Part shown: positions 35,182-44,900 of the stretch, in pieces
How positions within the stretch are numbered: position 1 is the first letter of the stretch
Layout: every line of letters begins with the position of its first letter
Assembly: GCF_015694725.1 (NCBI RefSeq)
Contig: NZ_JADQDQ010000006.1
Location: forward strand, 186,001-250,000
Length of the DNA stretch: 64,000 bases
Direction: 5' to 3'
Origin: Hymenobacter jeongseonensis
GTDB lineage: Bacteria > Bacteroidota > Bacteroidia > Cytophagales > Hymenobacteraceae
Program-made: the position numbers and the translations under genes
The notes under the pieces: model-generated
The model's database searches: none
What the model saw: the letters and a program-made list of their open reading frames with translations, nothing else
What the model was told of the DNA's origin: nothing

Positions 35182-36087
35182 ATGTCGGTAGTCTTCCCCC
35201 CTTCCCTGCAAGCCGGCCAGCGCGTGGCCATCGTCAGCACCGCCCGCAAAATCCCAGCCGCCGAGTTGGCGCCCGCCGTGGCCACCCTCGAAAGCTGGGG
35301 CCTGACCGTGGTGCTGGGCGAGAGCATCGCCGGCGACCACCACCAGTTTGCCGGCGACGACGCCTTGCGCCGCCGCGATTTTCAGCAGCAGCTCGACGAC
35401 CCCAGCATCCGCGCCATCCTCTGTGCCCGGGGCGGCTACGGCACCGCCCGCATCGTGGACGAACTCGACTTCAGCGGCTTCCGGGCCGCACCCAAGTGGG
35501 TGGCAGGCTTCTCCGATATTACGGTGCTCAACAGCCACCTCCTGGCCCTGGGCTACGCCAGCATCCACGGGGTGATGCCGGTGCTGTTTCACCAGGCCGG
35601 CGGCGAATTGGCCCTCGAAACCCTACGCCGGGCCTTGTTCGGCGAAGCGTTTGAGCCCATTGCCACCGCGCCCTACGCCCTCAACCGGCTAGGCACCGCC
35701 ACCGGCGCGCTGGTAGGCGGCAACCTCAGCCTACTCCAGACCATCACGGGCACGGCCTCGCAGGCAGGCTTCGCGGGCCGCATCCTGTTTCTGGAAGACC
35801 TCGACGAATACCTCTACCACATCGACCGCATGATGCTGCACCTGCACCGCAGCGGGCAGCTGGCCGGCCTGGCCGGGCTGGTGGTGGGCCACTTCTCCCA
35901 AATGCGCGACAATACCGTTCCGTTTGGCGTGACGGCCGAGGAAATCATCGACCGGTATGCGCAGATGTACGACTTCCCGGTGGCCTACGGCTTCCCGGTG
36001 GGCCACGAGGCCGACAACCTGGCGCTGGTAGTGGGGCAGACCGTGACGCTGACGGTGGATGAAGCGGGTGGAAGACTCACGGCCTGA
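35182..36087 (+). CDS. LD-carboxypeptidase (muramoyltetrapeptide carboxypeptidase)
   Basis: Serine peptidase family S66 enzyme that removes the terminal D-alanine from murein tetrapeptides during cell wall recycling. The 301-residue length is typical. The catalytic triad is visible: S111 in AGFSDITVL, E205 in LFLEDLDEY and H275 in VGHEADN. The family motif ARGGYGTARI (82-91) precedes the nucleophile. There is no signal peptide, so a cytoplasmic recycling role fits. Divergent from the T9SS esterase and convergent with the next hydrolase across a palindromic repeat. Confidence 0.93.
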   Translation: MSVVFPPSLQAGQRVAIVSTARKIPAAELAPAVATLESWGLTVVLGESIAGDHHQFAGDDALRRRDFQQQLDDPSIRAILCARGGYGTARIVDELDFSGFRAAPKWVAGFSDITVLNSHLLALGYASIHGVMPVLFHQAGGELALETLRRALFGEAFEPIATAPYALNRLGTATGALVGGNLSLLQTITGTASQAGFAGRILFLEDLDEYLYHIDRMMLHLHRSGQLAGLAGLVVGHFSQMRDNTVPFGVTAEEIIDRYAQMYDFPVAYGFPVGHEADNLALVVGQTVTLTVDEAGGRLTA

Positions 36088-36091
36088 CGGG

Positions 36092-36200
36092 TCACCTCAC
36101 CCCCTGACCCCCTCTCCCGCGGAGAGGGAAAACCGGAAATGCCTTATGTGCCGTCGTGGCTCCCCCTCTCCGCGGGAGAGGGGGCAGGGGGGTGAGGTGA
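36092..36200. repeat. REP/MITE-like inverted repeat with CCCTCTCC core
   Basis: Arms of 37 bases (36092-36128 and 36164-36200) are near-perfect reverse complements containing CACCCCCTGACCCCCTCTCC and CCGCGGAGAGGG, with a 35-base spacer. This type of sequence is common as a dispersed intergenic palindrome in many bacteria. It lies between convergent stop codons and may block read-through. Confidence 0.7.
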
Positions 36201-36224
36201 GCGTGACCGGGCCAGTCAGCCGCC

Positions 36225-37538
36225 TCAGTGCTTGGCCAGAAAGTCGAGCACGGCCGCGTTGAACACGGCCGGGTCTTCCTGCGGGGCGAAGTGGCTCAGG
36301 CCGGGCAAAATGGTGACCTGCGCCCCGGGAATGCTGGCCGCGATGAGCCGCGTGTGGGCTTCCTTAATGACGTCTTTCTCGCCGGCCAGCACCAGCACCG
36401 GCGCCTTGATGGCGGCCAGCTCGGCGGGCTTCATGCGCGGGTAGTCCAGCAAGAGCGTGGTGATGCGCCGGTAGCGGGCCGGGCCGCGGCGCAGGTTCTC
36501 TCTGATTTCATCTAAAATGCCTGCTTCCACCGCCGTGGTGTCGGCGTAGAGGTTGGCGCCCATGGTCACGAGGCTGCGCACGCGGGCGGGGTGGTGCAGG
36601 GCCATGCTCAGGCCGGTGTTGCCGCCGTCGCTCCAGCCCACCACGTGGGCGGCGGGCACGTGCAACGCGTCAAGCAGCGCCACCATGTCCTCGGCAAACA
36701 GGTCGTAGGTGAGCACGCCTTTGGTGATGGCCGACTTGCCCTGGTCGCGGGTATCCACGGCGATGACGCGGTAGTGGCGGGCCAAATCGGCAATCTGGTA
36801 GTTGAACCCGCCGATGCTGTAGGAATTGCCGTGCAGCAGTAGCAGCGGCGGGCCCTGGCCGTAGGTTTCGTAATAAAGGCGCACGCCGTTGGCCATTTGG
36901 TAGCGGCCCACGGCACGGTTGTCGCCGTAGGACACGATGCCGGTGCCGCGCAGCAGCAGGTAGTGGTTACCGGCAGATTCGCGGGCCACGCGGTAGGTGT
37001 AGCCGGCCACTGGCCGCGGCTCGTAGGGCTGCCAGCCCGGCGGCAGGCGCGTAGCCGAAGAGTCAGCGGGCGCGGGCGCTTCAAAGTCGCCGTTGGTCAG
37101 CGGCACCGATACCCAGGTGTCGCCGGGTTGGGCCACTTCCAGCCGGAAGTCGTCGAAGGCAAAGCGCCCGTTGCCGTGCACGTTGGGGTTGAGGTGCACG
37201 GTATCGGTGCCCACGGGCAAGGTCCCGGCAATGGTGTACGTGGTCCAGCGCGGCGAGCGCACGCGGTTCAGCGGCTTCTTCTGGTTGTAGAGGTCGGCAT
37301 CGGCCAGGTAGCGGCCGCCTTTGTAGTACACAATCCCCAGGCTGGCCCAGCTGCCCCCCGCGGTGTCGGCCTGCGCCCGCATGGTGAGGCGGTAGCGCTG
37401 GCCGCCGTAGGGCGCCACGGCCACCTTCTGCCGGAACATGGTGCCGTCGGCCACACGCACCGGAGGCTGCTTAATAGGCTGTGCCGAAGCAGCAAAAACC
37501 AGAGCGAGCAAGCCGCTAAGCAAAAACAGGGGTTTCAT
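36225..37538 (-). CDS. Secreted alpha/beta hydrolase with N-terminal beta domain
   Basis: A 437-residue exported protein. Signal peptide 1-19 (AASAQ). Residues about 25-200 form a beta-rich domain (YRLTMRAQADTAGG, RWTTYTIAGTLPVGTDTVHL, FAFDDFRLEV) that looks like a carbohydrate-binding-module type sandwich. A classic alpha/beta hydrolase follows from about 215. It has the LLLHGNSYSIGG oxyanion segment, nucleophile S303 in VGWSDGGNTGL, acid D389 in AGEKDVI and H416 in LSHFAPQ. Close in pattern to esterases, haloperoxidases and lipolytic hydrolases; substrate unknown. Confidence 0.85.
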   Translation of the reverse strand: MKPLFLLSGLLALVFAASAQPIKQPPVRVADGTMFRQKVAVAPYGGQRYRLTMRAQADTAGGSWASLGIVYYKGGRYLADADLYNQKKPLNRVRSPRWTTYTIAGTLPVGTDTVHLNPNVHGNGRFAFDDFRLEVAQPGDTWVSVPLTNGDFEAPAPADSSATRLPPGWQPYEPRPVAGYTYRVARESAGNHYLLLRGTGIVSYGDNRAVGRYQMANGVRLYYETYGQGPPLLLLHGNSYSIGGFNYQIADLARHYRVIAVDTRDQGKSAITKGVLTYDLFAEDMVALLDALHVPAAHVVGWSDGGNTGLSMALHHPARVRSLVTMGANLYADTTAVEAGILDEIRENLRRGPARYRRITTLLLDYPRMKPAELAAIKAPVLVLAGEKDVIKEAHTRLIAASIPGAQVTILPGLSHFAPQEDPAVFNAAVLDFLAKH

Positions 37539-37646
37539 AAAAGGAGGTAGAAAGCAGGTGAATCACCCAGAGCAGAGGCACGCACGGCCCAAAGCGTTGC
37601 AACTCCGGCCGCCGCCCGCCTCCCTAAGTAGTCCAATTTTCCATCG

Positions 37647-38681
37647 TTAGTCCACGTACAGCGCCTGCAACACCGTCTGGCCCACTGCCTTCAGCGTCTT
37701 GCGGTCGATGATGCTCATGTTGTCGGCGGTGGCGTGGTGGTATTCCGGGAAGTAGTTGTTGCTGTTGTTGTGGTGGTAGATGTCGATGGTGGGGATGCCG
37801 GCTTGGTTCGTGTACACGTGGTCGTCGGTAATGCCGCCGGTGTCTTCGTAACGGAAGAAGTCGGAATAGCCCAGGCGGGCGGCCACCCGCCAGATTTTGT
37901 CGAGGGCAAAGCCGGCTTTGGCGCGCGACATTTCCTCGCGGGTAAACTTGCCGCCCTTGGCGCCCACCATGTCGAGCAGCACGCCGTACTCAGCCTTGTA
38001 GTTCTTCGGCAGCAGGTTCTTGGCCCAGTACTGCGACCCCAGGCACCAGGAATCGGTGCCGCTGCCTTCGAGCAGGTTCTTCACCTCGGCCTGGGTGGAG
38101 GCGTCGTGGCCCCAGTCCTCGGCGTCGAAGAGAATGAAGTCGACGCCCACGTTGGGGGCCAGGCTGTCGGGCTGCTGGCTGAGCACGCGGGCCATTTCCA
38201 GAGCCACGGCCACGGCGCTGGCCCCGTCGGAGGCGCCGTCCATGGGCGCGTTCTTCTTGGTCTTGTCGTCGTCGGCGAAGGGCCGGGTGTCCCAGTGGCC
38301 GAAGATGGCCACGCGCCGCGCCGCCTGGGGCTGGTACTGCACAACAATGTTGCGCGCCTTGATATAGGTGCCATCAAAAGTCATAGCCTCGAAAGGCTGT
38401 TCCATCACTTTCAGGCCATAGCTTTTGAACTTGGCCACCAGCCAGTTGCCAGCCGCCACGTGCGCCTTGGAGTTGGGCACGCGCGGCCCAAACGCCACCT
38501 GCCGGGCCGTGAAGGCGTAGGCCGAATCGGCATTAAAGACCGGGGCCGGGGGCAGCGCCGCTTCGGCCGGCGGAGCCGTGGTGGTGTCGGGGGTTTCGGT
38601 GGTTTTCTTGTCCGGGCAGCCGGTGAGCAGGACGAGACCGGCGAGGGCGGCGAGGGGAAGGCGGAGGTGGCGAAGACGCAT
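37647..38681 (-). CDS. M28-family lipoprotein, glutaminyl-cyclase-like
   Basis: Zinc hydrolase-fold lipoprotein (lipobox LLTGC, Cys22) of 344 residues resembling glutaminyl-peptide cyclotransferases, which convert N-terminal Gln to pyroglutamate. Such enzymes act on T9SS and other exported proteins in Bacteroidetes. Visible residues: GHWDTRPFADDD (128-139), zinc Asp D152 in ASDGASAVAV, the acid pair E188/D189 in FDAEDWGHD, a WCLGSQYWA motif (212-220) typical of QC, D237 in LLDMVG, and a C-terminal His in EYHHATADNM (315/316). An aminopeptidase function is the alternative. An inverted repeat reaches to within 10 bases of the ATG. Confidence 0.82.
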   Translation of the reverse strand: MRLRHLRLPLAALAGLVLLTGCPDKKTTETPDTTTAPPAEAALPPAPVFNADSAYAFTARQVAFGPRVPNSKAHVAAGNWLVAKFKSYGLKVMEQPFEAMTFDGTYIKARNIVVQYQPQAARRVAIFGHWDTRPFADDDKTKKNAPMDGASDGASAVAVALEMARVLSQQPDSLAPNVGVDFILFDAEDWGHDASTQAEVKNLLEGSGTDSWCLGSQYWAKNLLPKNYKAEYGVLLDMVGAKGGKFTREEMSRAKAGFALDKIWRVAARLGYSDFFRYEDTGGITDDHVYTNQAGIPTIDIYHHNNSNNYFPEYHHATADNMSIIDRKTLKAVGQTVLQALYVD

Positions 38682-38691
38682 GTATAAGGAA

Positions 38692-38800
38692 CTGTCATCC
38701 TGAGCGCAGCGAAGGACCTTATCGCGGCAGGAGGCACTTTGATTACTAACTCAACTGAGCATAAACGTGAGAAGGTCCTTCGCTGCGCTCAGGATGACAG
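38692..38800. repeat. Inverted repeat of the CATCCTGAGCGCAGCGAAGG type
   Basis: Perfect 29-bp arms (38692-38720 and 38772-38800) flank a 51-base spacer. The arm includes GTCATCCTGAGCGCAGCG, a sequence I recognise as a dispersed intergenic repeat in many genomes. It fills the gap between the cysS stop side and the M28 gene, so it lies in the M28 gene's leader. Confidence 0.75.
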
Positions 38801-38819
38801 CCGAAAATACCGTTGCAAC

Positions 38820-40304
38820 CTACTCCTCGCTGTAGGCCCACTCCACGCCGGCCTTGGTGTCTTTGATGACGATGCCCTGCCCCTTGAGCGCGGCCCGAAT
38901 CACGTCTACTTTGTCGTAGGCTTTCTCGGCCTTGGCTTCGGAGTAAAAGCTGAGCGTGAGCGCCAGCAGCTGCTCGGCGTTGGCCCGGGGCTCGTCCTGT
39001 AGGCCCAGAATGTCGGCCACCAGGGTGCGGTAAGCCGCCACGGCCTCGCCCAGCGCCGCGGCCGATACATCGGCTAGGGCAGCCGGCGTAGTGGCCAGGG
39101 TGTTGAACTTGCGCAGCAGGTTGAAGAGGCTGGCGATGCTGCGGGCCGTGTTCAGGTCGTCGTCGAGCCCGGTGTAGAGGTCGGCCGTGAGCTTGCGCAG
39201 GTCAGCGTCGCCGGGCAGGTCGGCGCCCTCGCTGGTGGGCGCCAGCTTGTCGAGGAGGCGCAGGCCGTTCATGAGCTTGCGGTAGCCCTTGCGGGCAGCC
39301 TGCAGGGCGTCATCGCTCACGTCCACGGGGCTGCGGTAGTGGGCTTGCATGAGAAAGAAGCGCACCACCATGGGCGAGTAGCCCTGCACGAGCGGCCCGG
39401 CCGGCCCTTTGAACATGTCGCCCAGCAGCACGAAGTTGCCGAGGCTTTTGCTCATCTTGGTGCCGTTCACGGTAATCATGTTGTTGTGCATCCACACCCG
39501 CGACTCGTCGGTGCCGGTGTTGCTGGCCTGGCACTGCGCGATTTCGCACTCGTGGTGCGGAAACATCAAGTCCAGCCCGCCGCCGTGGATGTCGGAGAGC
39601 GTGCCGAGGTACTTGCGGCTCATGGCCGAGCACTCGAGGTGCCAGCCGGGAAAGCCTTCGCTCCAAGGCGAAGGCCAGCGCATGATGTGCTCGGGGGCAG
39701 CCTTTTTCCAGAGGGCAAAGTCCAGCGGGCTGCGCTTTTCGTCCTGGCCGGCCAGGGTATCGCGGGTGCCGCCTAGCTGGTCCTCAATGCCGCGGTTCGA
39801 GAGCCGCCCGTAGCGGTGGGCCTCGTCGTACTTCGGCACGTCGAAGTATACCGAGCCGTTGACTTCGTAGGCGAAGCCGTTGGCGATGATTTCGGCAATC
39901 ATGCCAATTTGCTCGGTGATGTGACCACTGGCTTGGGGCTCAATGTCGGGCGGCAAGCAGCCCAGGGCCAGCATGTGTTGGCGGTAGCGGTTGGCAAAGT
40001 GCTGGGCCACCTGCATCGGCTCGATGCGGGCGGCGCGGGCGGCTTTCTCCATCTTGTCTTCGCCGGTATCGGCGTCGCTTTCCAGGTGGCCCACGTCGGT
40101 GATGTTGCGCACGTAGCGCACCTGGTAGCCGAGGTGGCGCAGGTAGCGCGTGAGCACGTCGAATACAACTGGACCCCGGGCATTGCCCAGGTGGGCTTCG
40201 CTATACACGGTAGGGCCGCAGAGGTACACGCCCACCTGGGGCGCGTGCACGGGTTGGAATTCTTCTTTTTTACGGGTAAGCGTATTGTAGAGCGAGAGCG
40301 ACAT
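38820..40304 (-). CDS. cysS: Cysteinyl-tRNA synthetase
   Basis: Class I aminoacyl-tRNA synthetase that charges tRNA-Cys; cytoplasmic and essential. I start at ATG 40304 (494 residues); an upstream start at 40343 would run through the promoter box. Zinc-binding C29 and the HIGH-equivalent HLGN (38-41) lie in [16 protein letters not shown]. Further zinc-site residues are in [10 protein letters not shown] and [10 protein letters not shown], and the KMSKS loop is at 283-287 ([11 protein letters not shown]). The C-terminal helical bundle has a normal length. Promoter spacing suggests a leaderless mRNA. Confidence 0.97.
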   Translation of the reverse strand: MSLSLYNTLTRKKEEFQPVHAPQVGVYLCGPTVYSEAHLGNARGPVVFDVLTRYLRHLGYQVRYVRNITDVGHLESDADTGEDKMEKAARAARIEPMQVAQHFANRYRQHMLALGCLPPDIEPQASGHITEQIGMIAEIIANGFAYEVNGSVYFDVPKYDEAHRYGRLSNRGIEDQLGGTRDTLAGQDEKRSPLDFALWKKAAPEHIMRWPSPWSEGFPGWHLECSAMSRKYLGTLSDIHGGGLDLMFPHHECEIAQCQASNTGTDESRVWMHNNMITVNGTKMSKSLGNFVLLGDMFKGPAGPLVQGYSPMVVRFFLMQAHYRSPVDVSDDALQAARKGYRKLMNGLRLLDKLAPTSEGADLPGDADLRKLTADLYTGLDDDLNTARSIASLFNLLRKFNTLATTPAALADVSAAALGEAVAAYRTLVADILGLQDEPRANAEQLLALTLSFYSEAKAEKAYDKVDVIRAALKGQGIVIKDTKAGVEWAYSEE

Positions 40305-40308
40305 GGCG

Positions 40309-40316
40309 CAAAGGTA
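40309..40316 (-). promoter_or_regulatory. Putative cysS -7 promoter element next to the start codon
   Basis: The minus-strand TACCTTTG matches TAnnTTTG and ends 4 bases before the cysS ATG. If it is used, transcription would begin at or just next to the ATG, giving a leaderless message. Confidence 0.45.
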
Positions 40317-40553
40317 GCGGGGGAGAAAACGATAAGCGCCCACCTCCTAAAGAAGCGCGCGGCGGAGGCGGAACAGAAGTAAAAAGACGACGCCCGGCGG
40401 GGCCAAAGTGCCGCCAGCGAACAACGGAGAAACGAAAATCCGCACCCCGTGGATGATAACCCGTGCCATCGGGCAACAAATTTCGTCCCCTAGCGCAGTA
40501 GCCCGTCGCCTGACCGTTTCTTTTCCTACGCAGGCCGGCCCTTGCATGGGGGA

Positions 40554-41738
40554 CTAGCGCAGCTGGTACAGCGCCTCGATGGGAAAATGGTCACTCCACT
40601 TGATTTCGCGGTGCACGCGGCAGCCCAGCACTTCCCACTTCGGGCCGGCAAACTGCTGGTCGATGCGCAGGCCGGGCAGTTTGCCGTTGTACGTGGCGCC
40701 GATGCCCGTGCCGGCGGTAGCCCAAGCGTTTTGCATGCGGTCGGCCAGCTGGTCGTAGGCGTAAGAATAAGGCAGGTCGTTGAGGTCGCCGGCCAGCAGC
40801 ACGGGATAGGGCGAGCGGCCCATGTGGGCCAGCACGGTGTCGATTTGGGCGGCGCGGGCCACGGCCCCATTGCGGAAGCGCCGGAGCAGGTTGGGGGCTT
40901 TCTGGCGCAGGCCGGCCCGGCTTTCGGTGGCCTTCACAATGTCGGTTTCGGCCATGCTCATGCTTTGCAGGTGCAGGTTGTACACCCGAATGGTATCGGG
41001 GCGGGCGCGGCCCGTGCGGGCGGCGGGCCGGGCCAGGTCGGCCCACATGGCGTGGTTTTGGGTGAGGCGGCCGAAGGCAATGGTGCCGCGCCGCACAATG
41101 ACAAACCGCGAGAAAATAGCCAGCCCAAATTCCGCCCCAATGCCATTGGTGAGCGTGACCGACACAAAGGAGTGCCGGCCGCTGCCCCGGCCCAGGTGGT
41201 CGTCGGTGCGAAACAATTCCTTGTCGTACCGCGAGCCGCGGGGCTCGTTGTAGTATTCCTGCAGGCACAGCACGTCGGCCGGGCTCTCGGCCAGCCAGCG
41301 AATGAAGCCCTTGGACGAGGTATTGTCAGGGTCGCGCAGCTGGGAATACACGTTGAAAATCCGCACGTTGGCTGAGAGCAGCGACACGTTGGCCTTGGAG
41401 GCCGGCACCAGGAACGACGAACGCAGGGTGTTGCCGTTCGTCAGCGTCTGGTTTTGCTCTTTCACTGGCTTGCCCAGGTAGGTGGGGTGCAGGGCCAGGC
41501 CGCGCTGCACATGGGGCCATGTGAGCACCAAGGCCGCCACGGGCAGCACCGCCACCCGCCAGTTGCGCCGCAGCCAGTACAGGGCCAGCAGCGCCGTCAG
41601 GGCCAGGGCCACCGGCGTGGTGAGCGCCCCAAACACCACGGGCCAGAACGTGCTAGCCGGCACCTGCTGGCAGGCAATGGCCAGCAGCAGCCACGCCAGG
41701 GTGAGTAAGGTTATTTTGAAAGCAAACAAACGGCGCAC
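40554..41738 (-). CDS. Membrane-anchored endonuclease/exonuclease/phosphatase-family protein
   Basis: A 394-residue protein with two to three N-terminal hydrophobic segments (about 5-75) and an EEP-fold domain from about 115. The EEP motifs are visible: SLLSANVRIFN at the start, metal-binding Glu in LCLQEYYNEP, the NLHLQSM strand, GDLNDLPYSYAYDQL, and the final WSDHFPIEALY with the catalytic Asp-His. Members hydrolyse phosphodiesters or phosphomonoesters of nucleic acids, lipids or inositol phosphates; membrane-anchored Bacteroidetes forms are not characterised. The start codon is GTG; no ATG is available. A promoter box sits about 20 bases upstream. Confidence 0.85.
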   Translation of the reverse strand: MRRLFAFKITLLTLAWLLLAIACQQVPASTFWPVVFGALTTPVALALTALLALYWLRRNWRVAVLPVAALVLTWPHVQRGLALHPTYLGKPVKEQNQTLTNGNTLRSSFLVPASKANVSLLSANVRIFNVYSQLRDPDNTSSKGFIRWLAESPADVLCLQEYYNEPRGSRYDKELFRTDDHLGRGSGRHSFVSVTLTNGIGAEFGLAIFSRFVIVRRGTIAFGRLTQNHAMWADLARPAARTGRARPDTIRVYNLHLQSMSMAETDIVKATESRAGLRQKAPNLLRRFRNGAVARAAQIDTVLAHMGRSPYPVLLAGDLNDLPYSYAYDQLADRMQNAWATAGTGIGATYNGKLPGLRIDQQFAGPKWEVLGCRVHREIKWSDHFPIEALYQLR

Positions 41739-41758
41739 GACACAAGCAACAGGGGCCC

Positions 41759-41766
41759 CAAAGGTA
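41759..41766 (-). promoter_or_regulatory. Putative -7 promoter element of the EEP-family gene
   Basis: TACCTTTG on the minus strand, 20 bases upstream of the GTG start, matching TAnnTTTG. It is identical to the octamers before dxs and cysS. Confidence 0.45.
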
Positions 41767-41984
41767 GCGGAACGGGCGCAAGGCTGCCGCGAGCGCAGAG
41801 TTTATTTATCTTTAGGCACTGGCGCCACAGCAGATTTTTATGCCCGCGGCGTTGATTGGATTCCTAGGCTACTCCGCGCTGGGGCGGCTACTTCGGCCCC
41901 TCGTTTTTAGCCGTCAGAATTCACCCGCCCCCTAGCGTCTCCCCCGAATTGTTCTCCTACCCTATTCTGCCTTAGTCGTTATAT

Positions 41985-44900
41985 ATGAATCCACTTTTCC
42001 GCGCTATCTGCCGATGCTTCGTGGCGATGCTGCCCGTGTTCACCTTGCTGGCCACGGCGGCGCATGCGGCAGCCTCGGAGCCGACGGCGGCCAGCCTTGA
42101 GTTTATTCAGAACAAAGGACAGTGGGACCGCCGCGTGCGCTACCAGGCGGCGCTGCCCGCCGGCCGGCTCTTTGTGCAGGCCGATGCCTTGACGTACACC
42201 TTTTTGGACCCGGCCACGCTCAGCCAGCACCACGAGGGCGCCCGGGCGCGGCCAGCCGGCGCTAACGCAGGCGCCGCCACCGCCGATATTGCAGCCCACG
42301 CCTACACCGTGCACTTTGAGCGGGCCAACCCGCAGGTGCGTCTCAGCGCCGAAGGGCCCACGGCCGGCGAGCGCAACTATTTTGTGGGCGCCGACGCCAC
42401 CCGCTGGGCCAGCCATGTGGGCGCGTTCCGGCGCCTGCGCTACACCGAGCTCTGGCCCGGCATCGACCTCACCCTCTACGAAAACGCCACCCAGCACCTG
42501 GAATACGACGTGCTGCTGGCGCCCCGCGCCAACCCCGCCCGCGTGGCCCTGCGCTACGACGGCGCCCGCGACCTGGCGCTGAACGCCGCCGGCAACCTCG
42601 TCATCAGCACCACGGTGAGCACCACCACCGAGCTGGCTCCCAAGGCCTGGCAGCTCGACGCCGCGGGCCGGCCGCAAGCCGTGGCCTGCCGCTATGTACT
42701 CACGGGCCGCACCATCACCTTTGCCCTGGGACCCTACGACAAGTCTCGCGCCCTGACCATTGACCCCACGGTGCAGTTTTCGACCCTCACCGGCTCGACG
42801 GCCGACAACTGGGGCTTTACGGCTACCTACGACAACGCGGGCAATATGTACTCGGGCGGCATTGTGTTCAACTCGGGCGGGACGTTTCCGGCCACGCCGG
42901 GCGCCTACCGCACCAGTTTCAGCAGCGTGGTCGACATGGCCATTATCAAGTACAACACCCAGCTCACCGGGCCGGCATCGCGGGTGTGGGCCACTTACCT
43001 GGGCGGGAACGAGGCCGATTTTCCGCACAGCCTGGTGGTAAACGGGCAGAATGAGCTGGTGATTTTGGGCAGCACGTCGTCCATAAATTACCCAACCACC
43101 GCCGGGGCAATGCAGTCTCGGTTTGGCGGCGGCACCGCCCTCGACCCGTTTGGCTCGGGGCAGGCGCCCTACCTCATGCCCAACGGGTCCGACCTCGTCA
43201 TCACCCGCCTCAACGCCACGGGCAGCGCGCTGCTGGCCAGCACCTACTTCGGCGGGGCGGGCAACGACGGCGTGGTGGCCCAGCCGCGGGCCATCGGGGC
43301 TAACTACGGCGACGCGTTTCGCAGCGACGTGCTGCTGGACGGCGCCGGCAACGTGTACATCGCCGCGGCCACCAGCTCCGCTAATTTGATGGGCCTGACC
43401 CGGGGGTTCAACCCCACGTACCGGGGCGGCCCGGCCGATGCGTTGGTGAGCAAGCTGACGCCGGCCCTGGACGCGGCCGTGTGGACCGGTTTTCTGGGCG
43501 GCACCGGCGCCGACGCGGCTTATTCTGTGCAACGCGACGGGCAGGGCCGGGTGTATGTGTGCGGCGGCACCACCTCCGCCAATTTCCCCACCACGACCGG
43601 CGCCTACCTTGCGGATGCGCCCGGGGGCGGCACCGACGGCTTTGCTGCCCGCATCAGCCCCGACGGACGGACGCTCGAACGCGCCACTTTTATTGGCACG
43701 GACTCGTACGACCAAGCTTATTTTTTGCAGCTTGATGCCGCGGGCCACCCCTATTTATTCGGGCAAACGCTGGGGCAGGTTGATATCCCCGACGGGCTAT
43801 TTGGGGACGTGGGCGGCACGCAGTTTATTCAAAAGCTCGACCCCGACCTGATGGCTAGCATTTACAACACCGTGTTTGGCAACCGCGCCGGGCCCCGCGG
43901 CGGCCCCAACCTGGTGCCCACCGCCTTCCTCGTCGATGACTGCGAACGGGTTTACATCAGCGGCTGGGGCGGTAACACCAACAACGCTTGGCTGGGCGGC
44001 AACACCGCCGGCCTGCCCGTGACCGGCAACGCCATGCAGGGCACCACCGACGGCAGCGACTTCTACCTGGCCCAATTTGCCGCCGGTATGACCAGCCTCG
44101 AATACGGCACTTTCTATGGCCAGCAAGGCGGCCGGGGCGAGCACGTGGACGGCGGCACCTCGCGCTTTGACAAGCGCGGCGTGGTGTACCAGGCCGTGTG
44201 CGCCAGCTGCAGCGGCACGCAAGGCTTTCCGGTGCCGCCGGGCGCGGGCAGCTACTCCACCCGCAACGGCAGCGCCAACTGCAACAACGCCGCCTTCAAA
44301 ATCAACTTCGAGGTGGTGCAGGCCGACCCCGGCCCGCGCCGCTACGTGTGCGTGGACGACGGCAACATCAGCCTGAGCGGCAGCCCGGCGGGCGGCGTGT
44401 GGAGCGGGCCGGGCGTGGAGGCGCTACCGGGCGGCGGTTACCAATTTGTGCCGTCGGCGGTGGGCGCCGGGCAGTACCTTATCAACTACACGGTGCAGGC
44501 CACGGGCACCTGCCAAAGCACGCGCGCCGTGCGCTACTTGGTGGCGCCGGCCGTGGTACCGGCGTTTGCCCCGGTGCCACCCCAGTGTACCACCATGCCC
44601 ATCCTTACCCTCAGCGCGACCCCGGCTGGGGGCGCATTCAGCGGGCCCGGCGTGTCGGGCGGGCGCTTCAATCCCGCCGCAGCCGGGGCGGGCACGCACA
44701 CGCTTACCTATGCCATTTCCGATTCGCTGGGCTGCGGCGTTATCACCCAGCAGGTGGTGGTGGGCCGGCCGCCCGCAGTCAGCGTGGGGCTCGACACCAC
44801 GCTTTGCGCCGACCTGCGCCAGCCGTTTCAGCTGCACGGCTCGCCGGCGGGCGGGGCGTGGAGCGGCACCGGGGTTTCGGCCACGGGCTTTTTCACGCCG

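Noticed and set aside
41979..43748. Minus-strand frame of about 590 codons opposite the T9SS type B protein
   Set aside because: Gly/Ala/Arg/Val-rich antisense of a high-GC gene with no signal or domain.
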